64,000 nucleotides of DNA, taken from Amoebidium appalachense. Lineage: Eukaryota; Ichthyosporea. Shown here in pieces: positions 11,575 to 37,011 of the stretch. The DNA lies in contig CAVNZM010000004.1 in the NCBI GenBank assembly GCA_963693365.1, forward strand, positions 558,001 to 622,000, in the 5' to 3' direction. Every line of letters starts with the position of its first letter. The stretch's first letter is position 1. Made by a program: the position numbers and the translations under genes. The notes under the pieces were generated by a model. The model was not told where the DNA came from, did no database searches, and was given only the letters and a program-made list of their open reading frames with translations.

Positions 11575-12317
11575 CATATGCGCGGGGTGCACACAATAGG
11601 GGTAAATTTTAAGGGTGGGTGTGGGTAGGTGTGCATGCAGACGTTAGGAGAGAGGAGGGAACAGAGTAGATGTCTCGAAGTCTTGAGGGTGGGTACATGG
11701 AGAATAAATGAGCCCGTTGCAGTAGTGGACTAGGCCAATATTGATGTGTACCGTGTACACGTGGCGATGATGGTGGTGGTTGTGGTGTCCGCCCTTTCTC
11801 CCTCCCCCCCCCCCCCCCCCCCCCCTTGAATTTGAAATGGAGGGGTGGGGGGGGGGGGGGGTAAGTAAATATCGACGTCCCCCCTTGCGGTAACCCCCTC
11901 TCCCCCCTCGGGGGGAGGGGGTAAACACCCCTCACGGGGGGTGGGTGGATCCCCCCCTGTCCCCCCCCCCCCTCCTGGGAAAGTGTGGTGGTGGGTCCCC
12001 CGCCCCCCTTCCTCCCCCCCCCCCCCCCCTATGTCCGTCTTTGCAAAGTCTACTTTGTGTTGTCCGCCGCAAATGTGCACTACCAATATGCTCTATAACA
12101 TTTTCTAACGACCCCCCCCCCCGCCCCCCACCCACCCACCCACCCACCCCTCCCGCCCCTCTCAAATCTTCCCCCCTCCCCCCCCCCTCCCCCCTCCTCC
12201 CTCTGAGTCACCCTGCTCATTCACACAAGATTTTCATTATTAATGCACGTGTAGACGTGCATGCACGCGCACGCACACACACACACAACACACACACACA
12301 CACTGTGACACACAGAG

Positions 12318-12353
<36 letters not shown>

Positions 12354-12375
12354 ACACACACTGTGACACACAGAG

Positions 12376-12414
<39 letters not shown>

Positions 12415-12421
12415 TGACACA

Positions 12422-12455
<34 letters not shown>

Positions 12456-12802
12456 GCGGCCAACTATTGCTAAATCATGAATTATCGGGGGCAAGGTTAT
12501 CGTGCACACCATGCAATGTTCGTATGCGTATCTGTGTGGCGGGGAATGTATGTGTGTGTGGGGTGAAGGTATAGTATCTGCATGTTCATGCACATGTTTG
12601 TTGCTCATCGCTGGTCAAAGATAGCACACCTCGTGTGTGTGTGAGTGGTACATGCTTGTGCAGGTACGCGTCTATTAACTACGTGTGAAAGTGTGTGTGT
12701 GTGTGCGTGCGGTGGGCCGACTGGAGACGAGTGCGAGAGGGGGGGGAGGGGGGGGGGGGGGGGGGGGGGCACAGGGGCTGGGGTCTGGCGGGACTCCGGC
12801 GG

Positions 12803-12842
<40 letters not shown>

Positions 12843-14104
12843 TAACTGTACGGCATGCAGCCTGTGTTTCAGGTGATCAAGGACTTCTATTATTTGGTCC
12901 CAATGTTTACGTTTTGGCAATGTATGTAAACCGCTGCTCAACTATAGTATACTATTATGTGATCAAGTTATCTCACATGATTGCAGCCTATGGGGTGGGT
13001 GCCCCCCCCCCCCCCCCCCCCCTTCCCCACTCCCCTCCCCCCTCCCCCGAGGGAGGAAGGGACCCACCTGTACACCACCTTCTCAGGTGGGTGGTGGGTC
13101 CCCCCCCCAACGCCTCCCCCACCTCAAAAATCCCCTGGGCCATCCCCCCCCCCCCCCCCCCTTGCTCCGCACAATGGAAACTATGCTTTATCATATCATG
13201 TGTTGGTTTGTGCTCAGCCTCGGACCGATTTTTTTTCCTTGCGGAGGGAGGGGCCTGGGGGAGGGAGGAAGGGGGTGGCGGAGGACGGAGAGAAGGGGGG
13301 GGGGGGGGGGGATGAAGTCTTGTGGTTAAGTGGTTAATTTATGTTGCGCCGGAATGGCTTGTGTGCCCACACAGGTGCGGCTCCCCTTCTTGGCTTCACC
13401 TACATCAGCCTGAGATATATACGTAGTCTTCATATCGCCACCATTACACAACCTAGACTTCCGTCAGTGGAAAACGAGAAGACTAGATACATAGTGCTTG
13501 GGTAGAAGGGAGTAAATGGGAGCCAAAGCACGTGTTCATGTGCAAACCAAGGTTCTGGACATCTGCAGCGGTAACCCGCCCCCCACCACCACCAATTGTG
13601 TTGTACTCTCCCGCTATGGCCACCCCACCCGACCTCATAACCTATGCTGCAATGAATAAAGCCCACAGCTAATGGCACCGAGAGAATACCTTAAACCTTG
13701 CATCTGATTGGCTGAGGCTGAGTAAAGACTAGGCCTGTACTGGTGCACTAATTGGGGCTCGACATCTGACACTGAACGGCCGGGGAGGGATGAGATTGGA
13801 AGCTGGAGCCGCTGCTTTGGGGAGAGGGGGAGAAAGTGTGTGTTTTTTTTTTGTGTTTTTTTGTTTTTGTTTTTTTGTTTTTTTTGGGGGGGGAGGGGGG
13901 GGGGGGGGGGGAAGGAGGGGGGAAGGGGGGGAGGGGGGGAGGAAGGGAAGGGGGGAGGGGGGGGGGGGATGCACAGCCTGAAGCGATGGACTGTAGCATG
14001 CACAGACTTGAGTGCTTAAAGTGCCGTGTGTGCACCTACATCTACCGAAAATCTCGAACATATATACGTGTATATCGAGATTCGACAAATTGCATCGGAT
14101 ACAC
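11241..14104. other. Repeat-dominated intergenic DNA; no gene recognised
   Basis: G run (11280-11310), (GT)n (11365-11575), C/G-rich tracts (11805-12195), (CA)n with two copies of a CACTGTGACACACAGAGATA unit (12280-12460), G runs (12740-12841), C runs near 13003 and 13147, and a T/G-rich to G-rich block (13840-13970). A block starting near 12962 resembles one near 34240. Frames here are translations of repeats. Confidence 0.6.
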
Positions 14105-14110
14105 TTTATT
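14105..14110 (-). terminator. Poly(A) signal of the copia-interrupted gene
   Basis: AATAAA on the minus strand 44 bases after the TGA stop of the five-exon gene. Confidence 0.6.
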
Positions 14111-14153
14111 GGGCCTGGGCTCTGCCCCCAGCCACACCACAACCAGCCAGTGC

Positions 14154-25091
<10,938 letters not shown>

Positions 25092-26531
25092 GGTGGTGGC
25101 CAGCCGGGAAAACTTGCGGAAGGAAAGAAGAAAGAAAAAACAACAAAGAAGGAATGGAAAGGCCCTGAATGAAGCAATTGAATAAAAAGGGTACTAGGCT
25201 GCTATAACAAAATATGAGATGGAAAAGAGAATAAGAAACGGACTCGCCCCCGATGGTAATATTGACTTCCTGCCATGAGAGAAATTGAGAGCACATAGAG
25301 AGTGAGCTTACAATTCTGTCCACCAACCGCTTTCAAGTGTGTGTTCGTTTAAAAAAGTTTTGCTGACTTCAGCTGATCTGAAACCAAAGCCGATCATTGA
25401 GAACGTGCAAGGCTTTAGTCCAAACAAAGTTAAAAGCCAACAAACAAACACAAACAAACAAACACGTGACAAACAAACAAAAAACCTGTTAGGCTCGACA
25501 TGTTTTTTTTATTGTTTTTTTTAAATTTATTTGCTCCTCTGTTTATTTACAATGTATACCCCTTGTACTGCCGTCCTATGCCATGTTAGTGAGTGGTGCT
25601 GCCACGAGAAAAGTACATAACTTATGATATGGAACTTGAAGCCATCGTGGTGTGAGAATGACACGGTACATATGTACGTACCGTTAAAAAACTTCAATAA
25701 GTCGAAAATGGTGATAGTGTTGGACAAGACAACATTGCAGGTGGCTTCCGGCCCGTAATAGATGGTAATTTTTTTTCTCTTGACTGGGATTTATTGATCA
25801 CTGAGTGGCCCAGTGGATATGAAGGCAACGTGCAGCCACAGGCTACATGACCACCAAAATAACCGACTTCGAAAGAGCCACAGCGATGAAATAAAAAATA
25901 AAACAACAAGTGACCAAAGGACACCAGAAACTAGTTTGCTCCAACTAGTCCATCAGATGATGTCATATGCAGCGATGATGACCAGACCACACTCCGCAAG
26001 AAGACAACAGGCCCCCAGCAAAACCTATCGGGGCACAGCAACTTGAAGCAAGTCAGCCCTTTAACGAGCAATGCAGACCAAATCCGAGCGAGCCCCTTCC
26101 CACCACAAAAAGAAAAAACGAAAGCCTTTATATACCTGCCGTGGTGAAGAATCGGGAAACAAAGTTGACGTGACAGCTAAGAGATCGAAGTAAAAGTTGA
26201 ATCGCTTTTTCCAGCAACAGTGAAGCGGTAGTGCGGTATTAGTTCATATACACTGACAGTATGAGTCATTATGAGTCGATATACTATGTCAAAGTGACTT
26301 ACTGCCGTGCCCGAAAGTATTGTGCTCTTGCTCGTGTGAGAGGCTGATGTAAGCAATATATAGCCTGGGAACGTTGAGCATGGGACCCATTATCAGCCAA
26401 AAGCATGAATCAAATCATAATGCATGTGATTGCGTGATCATGCTCGAAAGTTTTTTTTTTCTTTTGACTGGATTTATTCGACGGAAAGATATGCAAGTAT
26501 GCACGGCATACTGAGAAGACAATAAAAAACT
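25092..26531. other. Intergenic with non-LTR retrotransposon remnants
   Basis: Upstream of the start of the minus-strand five-exon gene. It contains (CAAA)-like tracts (25438-25485) and two minus-strand sequences of the form AATAAATCC(C)AGTCAA followed by an A run, read here as retrotransposon 3' ends. No host gene was recognised. Confidence 0.5.
25769..25795 (-). mobile_element. 3' end of a non-LTR retrotransposon copy
   Basis: The minus strand reads AATAAATCCCAGTCAAGAG then eight A residues, closely matching the 3' end at 26451-26478. Probably a 5'-truncated copy; how far it extends upstream (to higher coordinates) is unclear. Confidence 0.4.
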
Positions 26532-26936
26532 TCACGAGTTATCCAGTAACAAGTGCATACTGAGATACCTGAACACTGTCTGAAAATCATATAAATACTC
26601 AATGTGACGACCAACAGAATTCAACAAAAAGTCTAAAGTGTTCACATTGCCAGCCAGTGTAGCACACACCCGTAGGGAAAGAGGTAAAACGCGACATAAA
26701 TACTCACACCTATCAACATGCTTTCGATTAAAAAGTTCAGCACAAAAGTGGCACCAGCGGCGATGAAAACAAGAATTACAACGCCACTGCACAACTTCCC
26801 AGGCAATATCAACATCAGAGCACCATACAGACTTATCTACTAGACCGGTGGTATCCATACGTATAGCAGGAGAAATGTATCCCGCCAAAGCTCCCAAAAA
26901 GCGATAATGATCAGTACGGTGTTGCCTAAGGAACAT
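26451..26936 (-). mobile_element. 3' fragment of a non-LTR retrotransposon
   Basis: A 134-residue minus-strand frame (26936-26532) has a zinc knuckle, CHFCAELFNRKHVDRC (C-x2-C-x7-H-x3-C), as found at the C-terminus of several LINE-type polymerases. Its end, NTLDFLLNS, resembles NILDFILNT at the end of the reverse transcriptase frame at 27422-29758. An AATAAA (26478-26473), AGTCAA and an A run at 26451-26460 complete a retroposon-like 3' end. The polymerase domain is missing, so it is a 5'-truncated relic. Confidence 0.5.
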
Positions 26937-26969
26937 AACACATGCCGACTGAGTTGTAAGTACCTTTGA

Positions 26970-27045
<76 letters not shown>

Positions 27046-27421
27046 CGTGAATGCGCGTGTGCGTGTGTGCGTGTGTGCGTGTGTGCGTGTGTGCGTGCGT
27101 GCGTGTGTGCGTGTGTGTGCGCGTGCCACGCGTGTGTGCGGTTTCACGCGAATGCAGTGGTGTTTTCGCCCGCACACGTGTCAGGATGATGCATGGGATA
27201 ATGCATGCCGTGGACACGATAACAACGTCGTGGTCAGTGAGAGCAAGTCACGCAAACCATTCATGCAGAATGACCACGCGTCATGGTAGATAGAGTGTAT
27301 TACATTTACTCTAGTATTGTTGCTATAGCCACGTGTCTATATTGAGGAAACCACAACCTAAATTAGGCATATCGTGCTTCAGAAAAGGCTTTACCCCCCT
27401 CTGAGCCACTGCTCACGCTAG
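26937..27421. other. (GT)n tract and unassigned sequence between two retrotransposon fragments
   Basis: Pure (TG)n at 26975-27039 grading into (GTGTGC)n to 27122. The remaining 300 bases up to the reverse transcriptase frame have no endonuclease domain or other coding signal that could be recognised. Confidence 0.5.
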
Positions 27422-29758
27422 TTGCCATATATAGTAGTTTTTGAGCACAGGAAGGAATATCCCGATGCTCTCTTGTTACCAAACACCACTCCCGCTAGAC
27501 TAGGTGAACCCCTGTCTCAAAAGGAAAGCTTGCGCCGGCTTGCTAGTATGAATCGATTTGGCCCCCCTGCTCGTATTATTGGTGATACCACTGGAGACCC
27601 CCTCATAGACTCTGATAAGTATTTCTCGGAACTGTTTAAAGATAGGACCCCCGCTCAGAAACCTATTGTGTGGCCTGTAGACCCATCTATCCCCATAGAA
27701 TCGATCCTCCCCTTTTTCAGTCCCGATGCCATATGGTCTGTGATATCTAGTTATAGCTCTAGTAAGTCTTGTGGACCTGATGGACTCCCTGCTGGGTTTC
27801 TTAAAATCCTTGTTCCCTCCTACCCACAAAAGGAAAGTGATCGTGCTATTAAACCTGATCTTACTATCATGTTAAGCTCTCTCTTTTCTTGGTGTGTTAA
27901 ATGTGGACATGTCCCGTCATCTTGGTTAGATACCTTAGTGATCCCCATAGTTAAGAAGGACTCTGAGGGCCCCATATCATCCTTTCGCCCCATTACACTA
28001 ACCCAGGTTGTTCGTAGATTCTTTGAAGCTTGCTTACTTAGGTTATTTGCACATCACCCTAGGTTTCAATCTATTCTTCACATACACCCATGCCAATCCG
28101 CTTTTCGTAAAAACAATTCATGTTATGTTCAAATAATGGCACTGCACGATTCTATGCAAGTTGGTGCACAATATGTTGGCTTTATTGATTGGAAAACTGC
28201 TTACGATTCTGTCTCCCCTGGTCTCCTATGGGAAAAGCTTGCTGCACGGGGTGTACCACACTGCATTGGTGTTCTGTTAGAAGCACTCTTGTCTCAAACC
28301 TATGGTAGAGCTGTGGTTAATGGGCATCTTTCATATGGTTTTGCTCGTACTAGAGGTCTCTTGCAGGGTTCATTGCTTAGCCCCTTTTTGTTTAACCTAT
28401 TTATAGATGATTTGGCTGTCAAGATTTACGCCGAAAACGATGACCCTATTAATAACTTTCCGCCTGCACTTCTCTATGCTGATGATCTGTCCCTCCTTGC
28501 CCGTACCCCTAGACGCCTGCAAAGATTGTTCGATGTAGTGTCAGAGTGGTGCAAGGCAAACCTTATGATCCTTAACATAGACAAATGTGGTGTTCTTGTA
28601 CCTGATATAGCTAACAATTTACACACATTTACATTATCATCTAAACCTGTACCTATAGTTCCAGAATACAAATATCTTGGTGTTCCGGTTGATTCTGTTG
28701 GTGTTATGTTTCCCCATATGGTCGAAAAGAGGGTAGAGTTGGCTCGTAAGCGGTTAGCTTTCTTCTCGGCTAATATTTTTAAAGACACACCCCTCCATCC
28801 TTCTATTAGACTTACATTTATTCGCACTTTTGTCTTCCCGGCATGTGAATATGGTTTACCCCTTCTCGCCGCTTGGATCAAGAAAGAGAGAACTAGAGCG
28901 CTTAAACCCTTGGCAAATTTCCTTGAAGCAGAAGTTGCCTCCTTTCTATCTAACAACTGTTGTAAACCTGGGCCTGTAACGCTCTCGATATATGGTCTGG
29001 TCCCAATAGCTGCTAGAGTATCCTATCTCGCGCTGAAATTCAATAAGCACATAAGCCGCTTAAAGAAGTATTTGCCCTCCCACCCTCTCTTCTCTATCCG
29101 ACCTGTCCCCTCCTCACCTCTCCCCTCTTTCCTCCCCTCTCTCTCCCCTTCTCCCCTGGGCACAAATACAAATAAACCCCGCAATAGTGTGTGTGTGACT
29201 TTGGACTGCCACTTACTTATTAAACATGTACACAATCACAAGATAATCACGCAATATAACAAATGGAAAAAGATACCACACGACACTAGACCCGATGAAA
29301 GCATACACCTTGAAAAACTAAGCCTTATGTCTCGTTTTATATATACTGACCGCCTCAACCATATTGCCAAATATGGCACTCGCAAGTGTATAACACCTAA
29401 ATACATATTACCTTCCTGTAGAACTGGTCTTTCTCTAGCTGATGGTATTATTGATCAATTACCACGCTTTTACTGTACACGTGCTATACAGTGGAGATCT
29501 AATAAGTATAAGGTGGCATCATTTGCATGCCCAAACAACACACACACACACCAGTTTAACCGGTCATGTATCGCCAAATGTAGTTTGATAGACCACATAA
29601 TACCGCAACACACACACGTCACATTCACAACAGACACCCAGAAAGATAGCCTACCTGTAAATTACAACATCCTTGATTTTATACTAAACACGCGTAACTA
29701 CGACCTGTTTATTAGATGTATTGATTGGCTTGAGAAACACATCACTACAAAATTATAG
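27422..29758 (+). CDS. Non-LTR retrotransposon reverse transcriptase, 5' truncated
   Basis: A 778-codon frame without an ATG at its start: a TAG immediately precedes it and the first ATG is at 27548. Motifs in order (from codon 1 at 27422): thumb-proximal KSCGPDGLPAGF, FRPITLTQVVRRFFE, motif A FIDWKTAYDS (D256), motif B-like GLLQGSLLSPFLFNLFIDDL, and YADD (352-355). This order and the QG..LSP box identify a LINE-type (non-LTR) reverse transcriptase, which copies its own RNA at a nicked target. No AP-type endonuclease precedes it and no clear C-terminal restriction-like endonuclease was recognised. Low-complexity S/P and (TH) segments occur near 29090 and 29535. The catalytic aspartates are present, but the missing 5' part makes this copy defective unless its real start lies in another exon or frame. 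Confidence 0.88.
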   Translation: MPYIVVFEHRKEYPDALLLPNTTPARLGEPLSQKESLRRLASMNRFGPPARIIGDTTGDPLIDSDKYFSELFKDRTPAQKPIVWPVDPSIPIESILPFFSPDAIWSVISSYSSSKSCGPDGLPAGFLKILVPSYPQKESDRAIKPDLTIMLSSLFSWCVKCGHVPSSWLDTLVIPIVKKDSEGPISSFRPITLTQVVRRFFEACLLRLFAHHPRFQSILHIHPCQSAFRKNNSCYVQIMALHDSMQVGAQYVGFIDWKTAYDSVSPGLLWEKLAARGVPHCIGVLLEALLSQTYGRAVVNGHLSYGFARTRGLLQGSLLSPFLFNLFIDDLAVKIYAENDDPINNFPPALLYADDLSLLARTPRRLQRLFDVVSEWCKANLMILNIDKCGVLVPDIANNLHTFTLSSKPVPIVPEYKYLGVPVDSVGVMFPHMVEKRVELARKRLAFFSANIFKDTPLHPSIRLTFIRTFVFPACEYGLPLLAAWIKKERTRALKPLANFLEAEVASFLSNNCCKPGPVTLSIYGLVPIAARVSYLALKFNKHISRLKKYLPSHPLFSIRPVPSSPLPSFLPSLSPSPLGTNTNKPRNSVCVTLDCHLLIKHVHNHKIITQYNKWKKIPHDTRPDESIHLEKLSLMSRFIYTDRLNHIAKYGTRKCITPKYILPSCRTGLSLADGIIDQLPRFYCTRAIQWRSNKYKVASFACPNNTHTHQFNRSCIAKCSLIDHIIPQHTHVTFTTDTQKDSLPVNYNILDFILNTRNYDLFIRCIDWLEKHITTKL

Positions 29759-29779
29759 CGCACGCGCACACACACACAC

Positions 29780-29830
<51 letters not shown>

Positions 29831-29862
29831 CCAGCTGATACCGAGTGTCCCGAGGGGAGCCC

Positions 29863-29906
<44 letters not shown>
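27422..29906 (+). mobile_element. Non-LTR (LINE-like) retrotransposon, 5' truncated, with poly(A) tail
   Basis: Comprises the reverse transcriptase frame, a short 3' UTR with (CA)n at 29762-29829 and a 40-base A tail at 29867-29906. The 5' boundary is not resolved and no target duplication was found by eye. Confidence 0.7.
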
Positions 29907-29907
<1 letters not shown>

Positions 29908-30221
29908 GGGGAACCCCAACTAATTGATTTCTCCTTGTAGTCTTTATGGTGTCTCGTAGAGAAAGTAAACCCTGATATATAGTCACCACCCGACATCTAT
30001 GTACGTGATCATGATATACCGCTGAGGGGATATTCCGAGCAAAACCCCCCCCCCCATACCTGAGACTGGTTCTCTTTGCCTCGAGTAAACAGCGTAAACC
30101 CCCCCCCTTAACCATATATGGCAGGTTGGCGCTAAAGTTTCACTTTGAGAAAGCAGCGCCGTGTGTTTTGGAGTTCCACTTTTCCAAGTTCAGTTTGGGT
30201 GTTCTTTTTTTTCTCTTCAAC
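29907..30221 (+). other. GAPDH upstream region
   Basis: About 315 bases between the retrotransposon A tail and the GAPDH start. A pyrimidine-rich stretch (TTTTTTTTCTCTTCAAC) directly precedes the ATG. Promoter elements could not be assigned with confidence. Confidence 0.35.
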
Positions 30222-33420
<3,199 letters not shown>

Positions 33421-34296
33421 ACACCCGGGGGAGAGGGGAGGAGGGGGGGGGGGTGGGAGGAGGGGGGGGGGGGGGGGGGGGGGAGGGGTTGAAAGAGGTT
33501 GTTGGGAATGTGAATGATTGTACACACGTATGGATAGGATAAGTGGTGATCTGACCATTGAAATGATTTCAATGATGACGATGGGGTTGTAAGATGATAA
33601 TGGTGAATGCTATGCCTTTTGGTGATGTTTTGGTGGATGGGTGGGTTTGCCGTGGACGTTTTGGCACAAATTTATTACTGTATACTGATGATTCAAGGCC
33701 CGGGGAGGGGTATTGTTCGAAGCAGCGACACTTGCTTGAAGAGTATCCCCGGCTGAGGGATGAATTTGGAACGCTATTTGCAGTTTCAGCTTGTTATTCA
33801 GAATGGGAGTAAATTGATGATTGAGTTATTTTTTATATGTGCAGGACACATTAATATCTGAATTATTCTTTTTTGAGATACTGAGATATCTTTTGTATGT
33901 TTTGCATTGGGGCAAGGATCTGCCATGCAAAACGACGGCACTAGATTTTTCACAACTTGGGACACTGCGGCAAATGAGTCTGTGTTCATCATCCCCCCCC
34001 CCCTCCCCCCCCCCGTCCCCTGCGCGCACACACATTCACCCCACACACACATGACTGCCACCACCCGACCAAGGGGCCTTCCCTATTCCCAATAGCGCAC
34101 ACCAAAAAGTCACCGTGTCATACAAACACAAACGCACACGCACGCGCACACATGCGCACACACACACACAGACTGTGCGATAAGGAAGAAGCTTTGTCAT
34201 TTATCCCATAAACATATAAACATAGCAATATTATTATTTCAAGTTATCTGATATCAGCCGGTTGCATGATGGCAGCCTATGGGGGGGAGTGGGTGG

Positions 34297-34331
<35 letters not shown>

Positions 34332-34374
34332 AGTTACTCAGTAATACTACCCCCTCCCTGTTTCAAAATCAAGA
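33421..34374. other. GAPDH 3' region and spacer; no gene seen
   Basis: G run at 33462-33483, scattered (CA)n near 34020 and 34135, and a block at 34240-34330 ending in a C run that resembles 12962-13021. No coding frame is supported. Confidence 0.5.
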
Positions 34375-35068
34375 ATTCCGTGCTACTAACTCTATGACGT
34401 TAATCACCCCGCACATTGTCGCGATCGATGCCAAGGGGACCTTGGACTATGCGGCAAGCACACACAGACAAAACATACAAAAAAAACTGGCACAGCATTA
34501 ATTTCGGCACATCACATGCAAGTACACTCCTCTCTCGAGCTAACCCCCCGTGCACACCCACCGTGACACACACAGGAACACAGCACGGTGAGCATGTCAT
34601 GGATAATGTTGCCACCACCAACAAAAAATTTCAAGCCACAGTGGACGGTACGAATGCATATGTGGGTGGTGTCAAGGGTTGCAGTCCCCTCCACGCCACT
34701 CACCCCCTTTTTTCTTTCACAGGGCCACCCCCCACGTTGCTGGTACCGCAGCCCTCTACCTTGAGGCCTACAGTACAGCCACCCCCCTGCAGGTTCGAAA
34801 TGGGCTCTTGGCCGTGGCATCACAAAACATCGTTCAAGCCGTCCCTGCCGATACTGTGAACAGCCTGCTGTATGCTAAGTTTGGCGATCCATCTGCACCC
34901 ATTCCACCAGCACCCACCACCACCACAACCATCACCATAACCACCACCACAACCCGTCCCCCGCTGTCACCCGCCCCCACACCAGCAATGATAATCCAGA
35001 AATACCCTGTTTCTGTCCATACTTTTGTATACATTTATATCATCCAGTTTACACCGGGAGTTATGTAA
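34375..35068 (+). pseudogene. Fragmentary subtilisin-like (S8) protease gene
   Basis: The last exon, 34723-35068, is convincing: a CAG acceptor then ATPHVAGTAALYLEAY, the segment that follows the catalytic serine (GTSM-ATPHVAG) in subtilases, a helical region, a Thr/Pro-rich tail (TTTTTITITTTTT), TAA, and AATAAA 34 bases later. Phase requires the preceding exon to end in AT of the Met codon. Upstream, only two short pieces are visible: 34375-34450 (TNSM..LITPHIVAIDAKG, which recalls either the serine segment or an Asp motif) and about 34575-34649 (QHGEHVMDNVAT, recalling the His motif HGTHVA), ending at a GTACGA donor whose phase does not match the last exon. There is no room for a full catalytic domain before GAPDH. 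Either a decayed gene end or a gene whose exons are too diverged to see. Confidence 0.55.
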
Positions 35069-35101
35069 GTTGTATTGTAAATTTTTGTAAACCGGTGCCC
35101 T

Positions 35102-35107
35102 AATAAA
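35102..35107 (+). terminator. Poly(A) signal of the subtilase fragment
   Basis: AATAAA 34 bases after the TAA stop of the subtilase last exon. Confidence 0.6.
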
Positions 35108-35599
35108 GTTACTGCTACTTATATCTGGTTGCCGCTAGGCTAGCCGGCTGGTTCCGGAAATTTAAAGCACAGCCTCGATGTGTTCGACAGGTCATTTCTA
35201 GTGGGCGAATAGTAATTCTGCTGTTCCGAAATGTTTAAGGGCGTGTAACTTGTGCAGTACTGCCAAGCTTGCCAAACGGTTGAACGCCGGCAAACACAAA
35301 AAAAAGAATTCATAACCACCGAATAATTAACTGACCATATTCGCCTTTCAAAACACAAATAAATGGTGCCAAGCAGCCCATACTTGAAGATCCCGGCCCG
35401 ATAGGGCTTCTCTGGTTCGCCTTGTGAAAATTGTCAATGGCAAAAGCACAACAACTCGCCACGAGGCAACCTATCGTGCTACATGGACCCTGATCGCAAA
35501 TATTATGCATATCCCGTTTGCTTGGTTCAACTATTAGGCTACTTTTTTAATTTGCTTGTTTGCCAATGGCATGCTCTCTTGTCACAGTTGCCGTGCAGT

Positions 35600-35659
35600 G
35601 GGTCTTTGCCTATACTTTGTCCATCTTGCGAACTTTCAAATGGATATTTTAGCCCGCCT

Positions 35660-35695
<36 letters not shown>

Positions 35696-36270
35696 TTCAG
35701 AGTCCCCCCCATCTCCCCCCCCCCCCCCCCCCAAATGCATATCCCCCCTCCCCCCCCCCCTCCCACCTCCCCCTCTCCAATGCATATCCCCCCCTCCTCC
35801 TCCCCTCCTCCCCCAATGTAGTACTCCCCTCCCCCCCCCCCTCCAACCCAGTGCATATTCCCTCTCTCTCCCGCCCCTCCCAATTTCCCCCCAATAAATA
35901 TCCCCCCCTCCTCCCTCCCCTTCCCCCCCAATGCATAATCCTCCCTCCCCTCCCCCCCCCCCCCCCCCCCCCCCCCTCCGGCCCCCCTCCCAAATGCTCT
36001 CTCCCCCCGGCCCTCACCCTCCCGGCCTAATGCATATTTCCCCCCTCGCCTCTCCCCCCTCCTTCCCCCCCACCCCTAATGCATATTCCCCCTCTCCCAC
36101 CCCACCCCCACCCCCAACCCCCTCCCCCGCTAATGCATATCCCCCCCCTCCCCCCCCTTCCTCCCCCAGTGGGTACTTGTCTCTATCTTTGTCCATCTTG
36201 CAATCCGATTCTAGTGCATATCTAACCCTCCCCCCCCCCCCCCCCCTCCCCCTCCCCTCTCTCCATCTCA
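35600..36270. repeat. C/T-rich minisatellite with embedded AATGCATAT motifs
   Basis: At least eight CCNAATGCATATCCCCC-like units, variably spaced, lie in C/T-only DNA. The array is bracketed by two copies of a segment CAGTGGGTNNTTG..CTNTACTTTGTCCATCTTGC (starting near 35595 and 36168), so the whole array may be an expanded duplication. Confidence 0.75.
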
Positions 36271-36643
36271 GACATCCCCCCCCCCGCCCCCCACCACCAA
36301 AAAAAAAGCCACCACCACCAACACACAATCACTACCGCACCAGAACACATGATGCAAACTTCCCTGTACCATTTTGTTCACCTCTTAATGATCCGCGTTG
36401 GTAAACGTGCCAGATGTCCCACCGAGTTATACGACAGGCTATCACACTATGCCCTCGTTTCTTTCTGTTATGCGACAGAGTCTGTTTGTATTCCACGGAC
36501 AGACGAAGATGATTAAACGCATAGTGGAAAGAGGGGAGGGGGTGGGTGGTGGGATGGGTGTTGGTAGTGGTGGCGGTGTGTCATTTGTGTGCGTGTGGGG
36601 GTGTGTGTGTGTGTGTGTGTGCGCGTGTGTTATTGTATTGTAT

Positions 36644-36677
<34 letters not shown>

Positions 36678-37011
36678 AGGGGAGGGTTCGCACCGTAGCA
36701 GACGTATGCCGTCATTGATAACACATGTTTATTTGTCGTGGCAATACAGCCTATATTCAGGTGACTCATCAGAGTACAATACATACAAGCGTATGTACCA
36801 CAGGTAACAGCATACAAAAACATTGTGGACCACTTTGAACTGTGTTCGTTCTAATGTTCCATTCAAAATAATGCACTAACACCAATTATTCGAAAAGTCT
36901 GCACGGTGCCAAGGCAACCCAGACCATCCAATCACCCGTAACAGTTCCCTCCTTTGACAAAATTTACGTTTGATTGGTTGCACGTTATTCGTCAGGTCTA
37001 GCCGGTGCCGT

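Larger units (their letters stand above)
35069..37011. other. Intergenic with a C-rich minisatellite; no gene seen
   Basis: Includes the C-rich array below, a G run at 36645-36676 and a (GT)n tract near 36600. The last part is the 3' UTR of the peroxiredoxin-glutaredoxin gene; no AATAAA was seen there. Confidence 0.55.

Noticed and set aside
13050-13105. Hairpin GGGACCCACC...GGTGGGTCC
   Set aside because: Short, GC-biased and next to C/G runs where such pairing is expected by chance.
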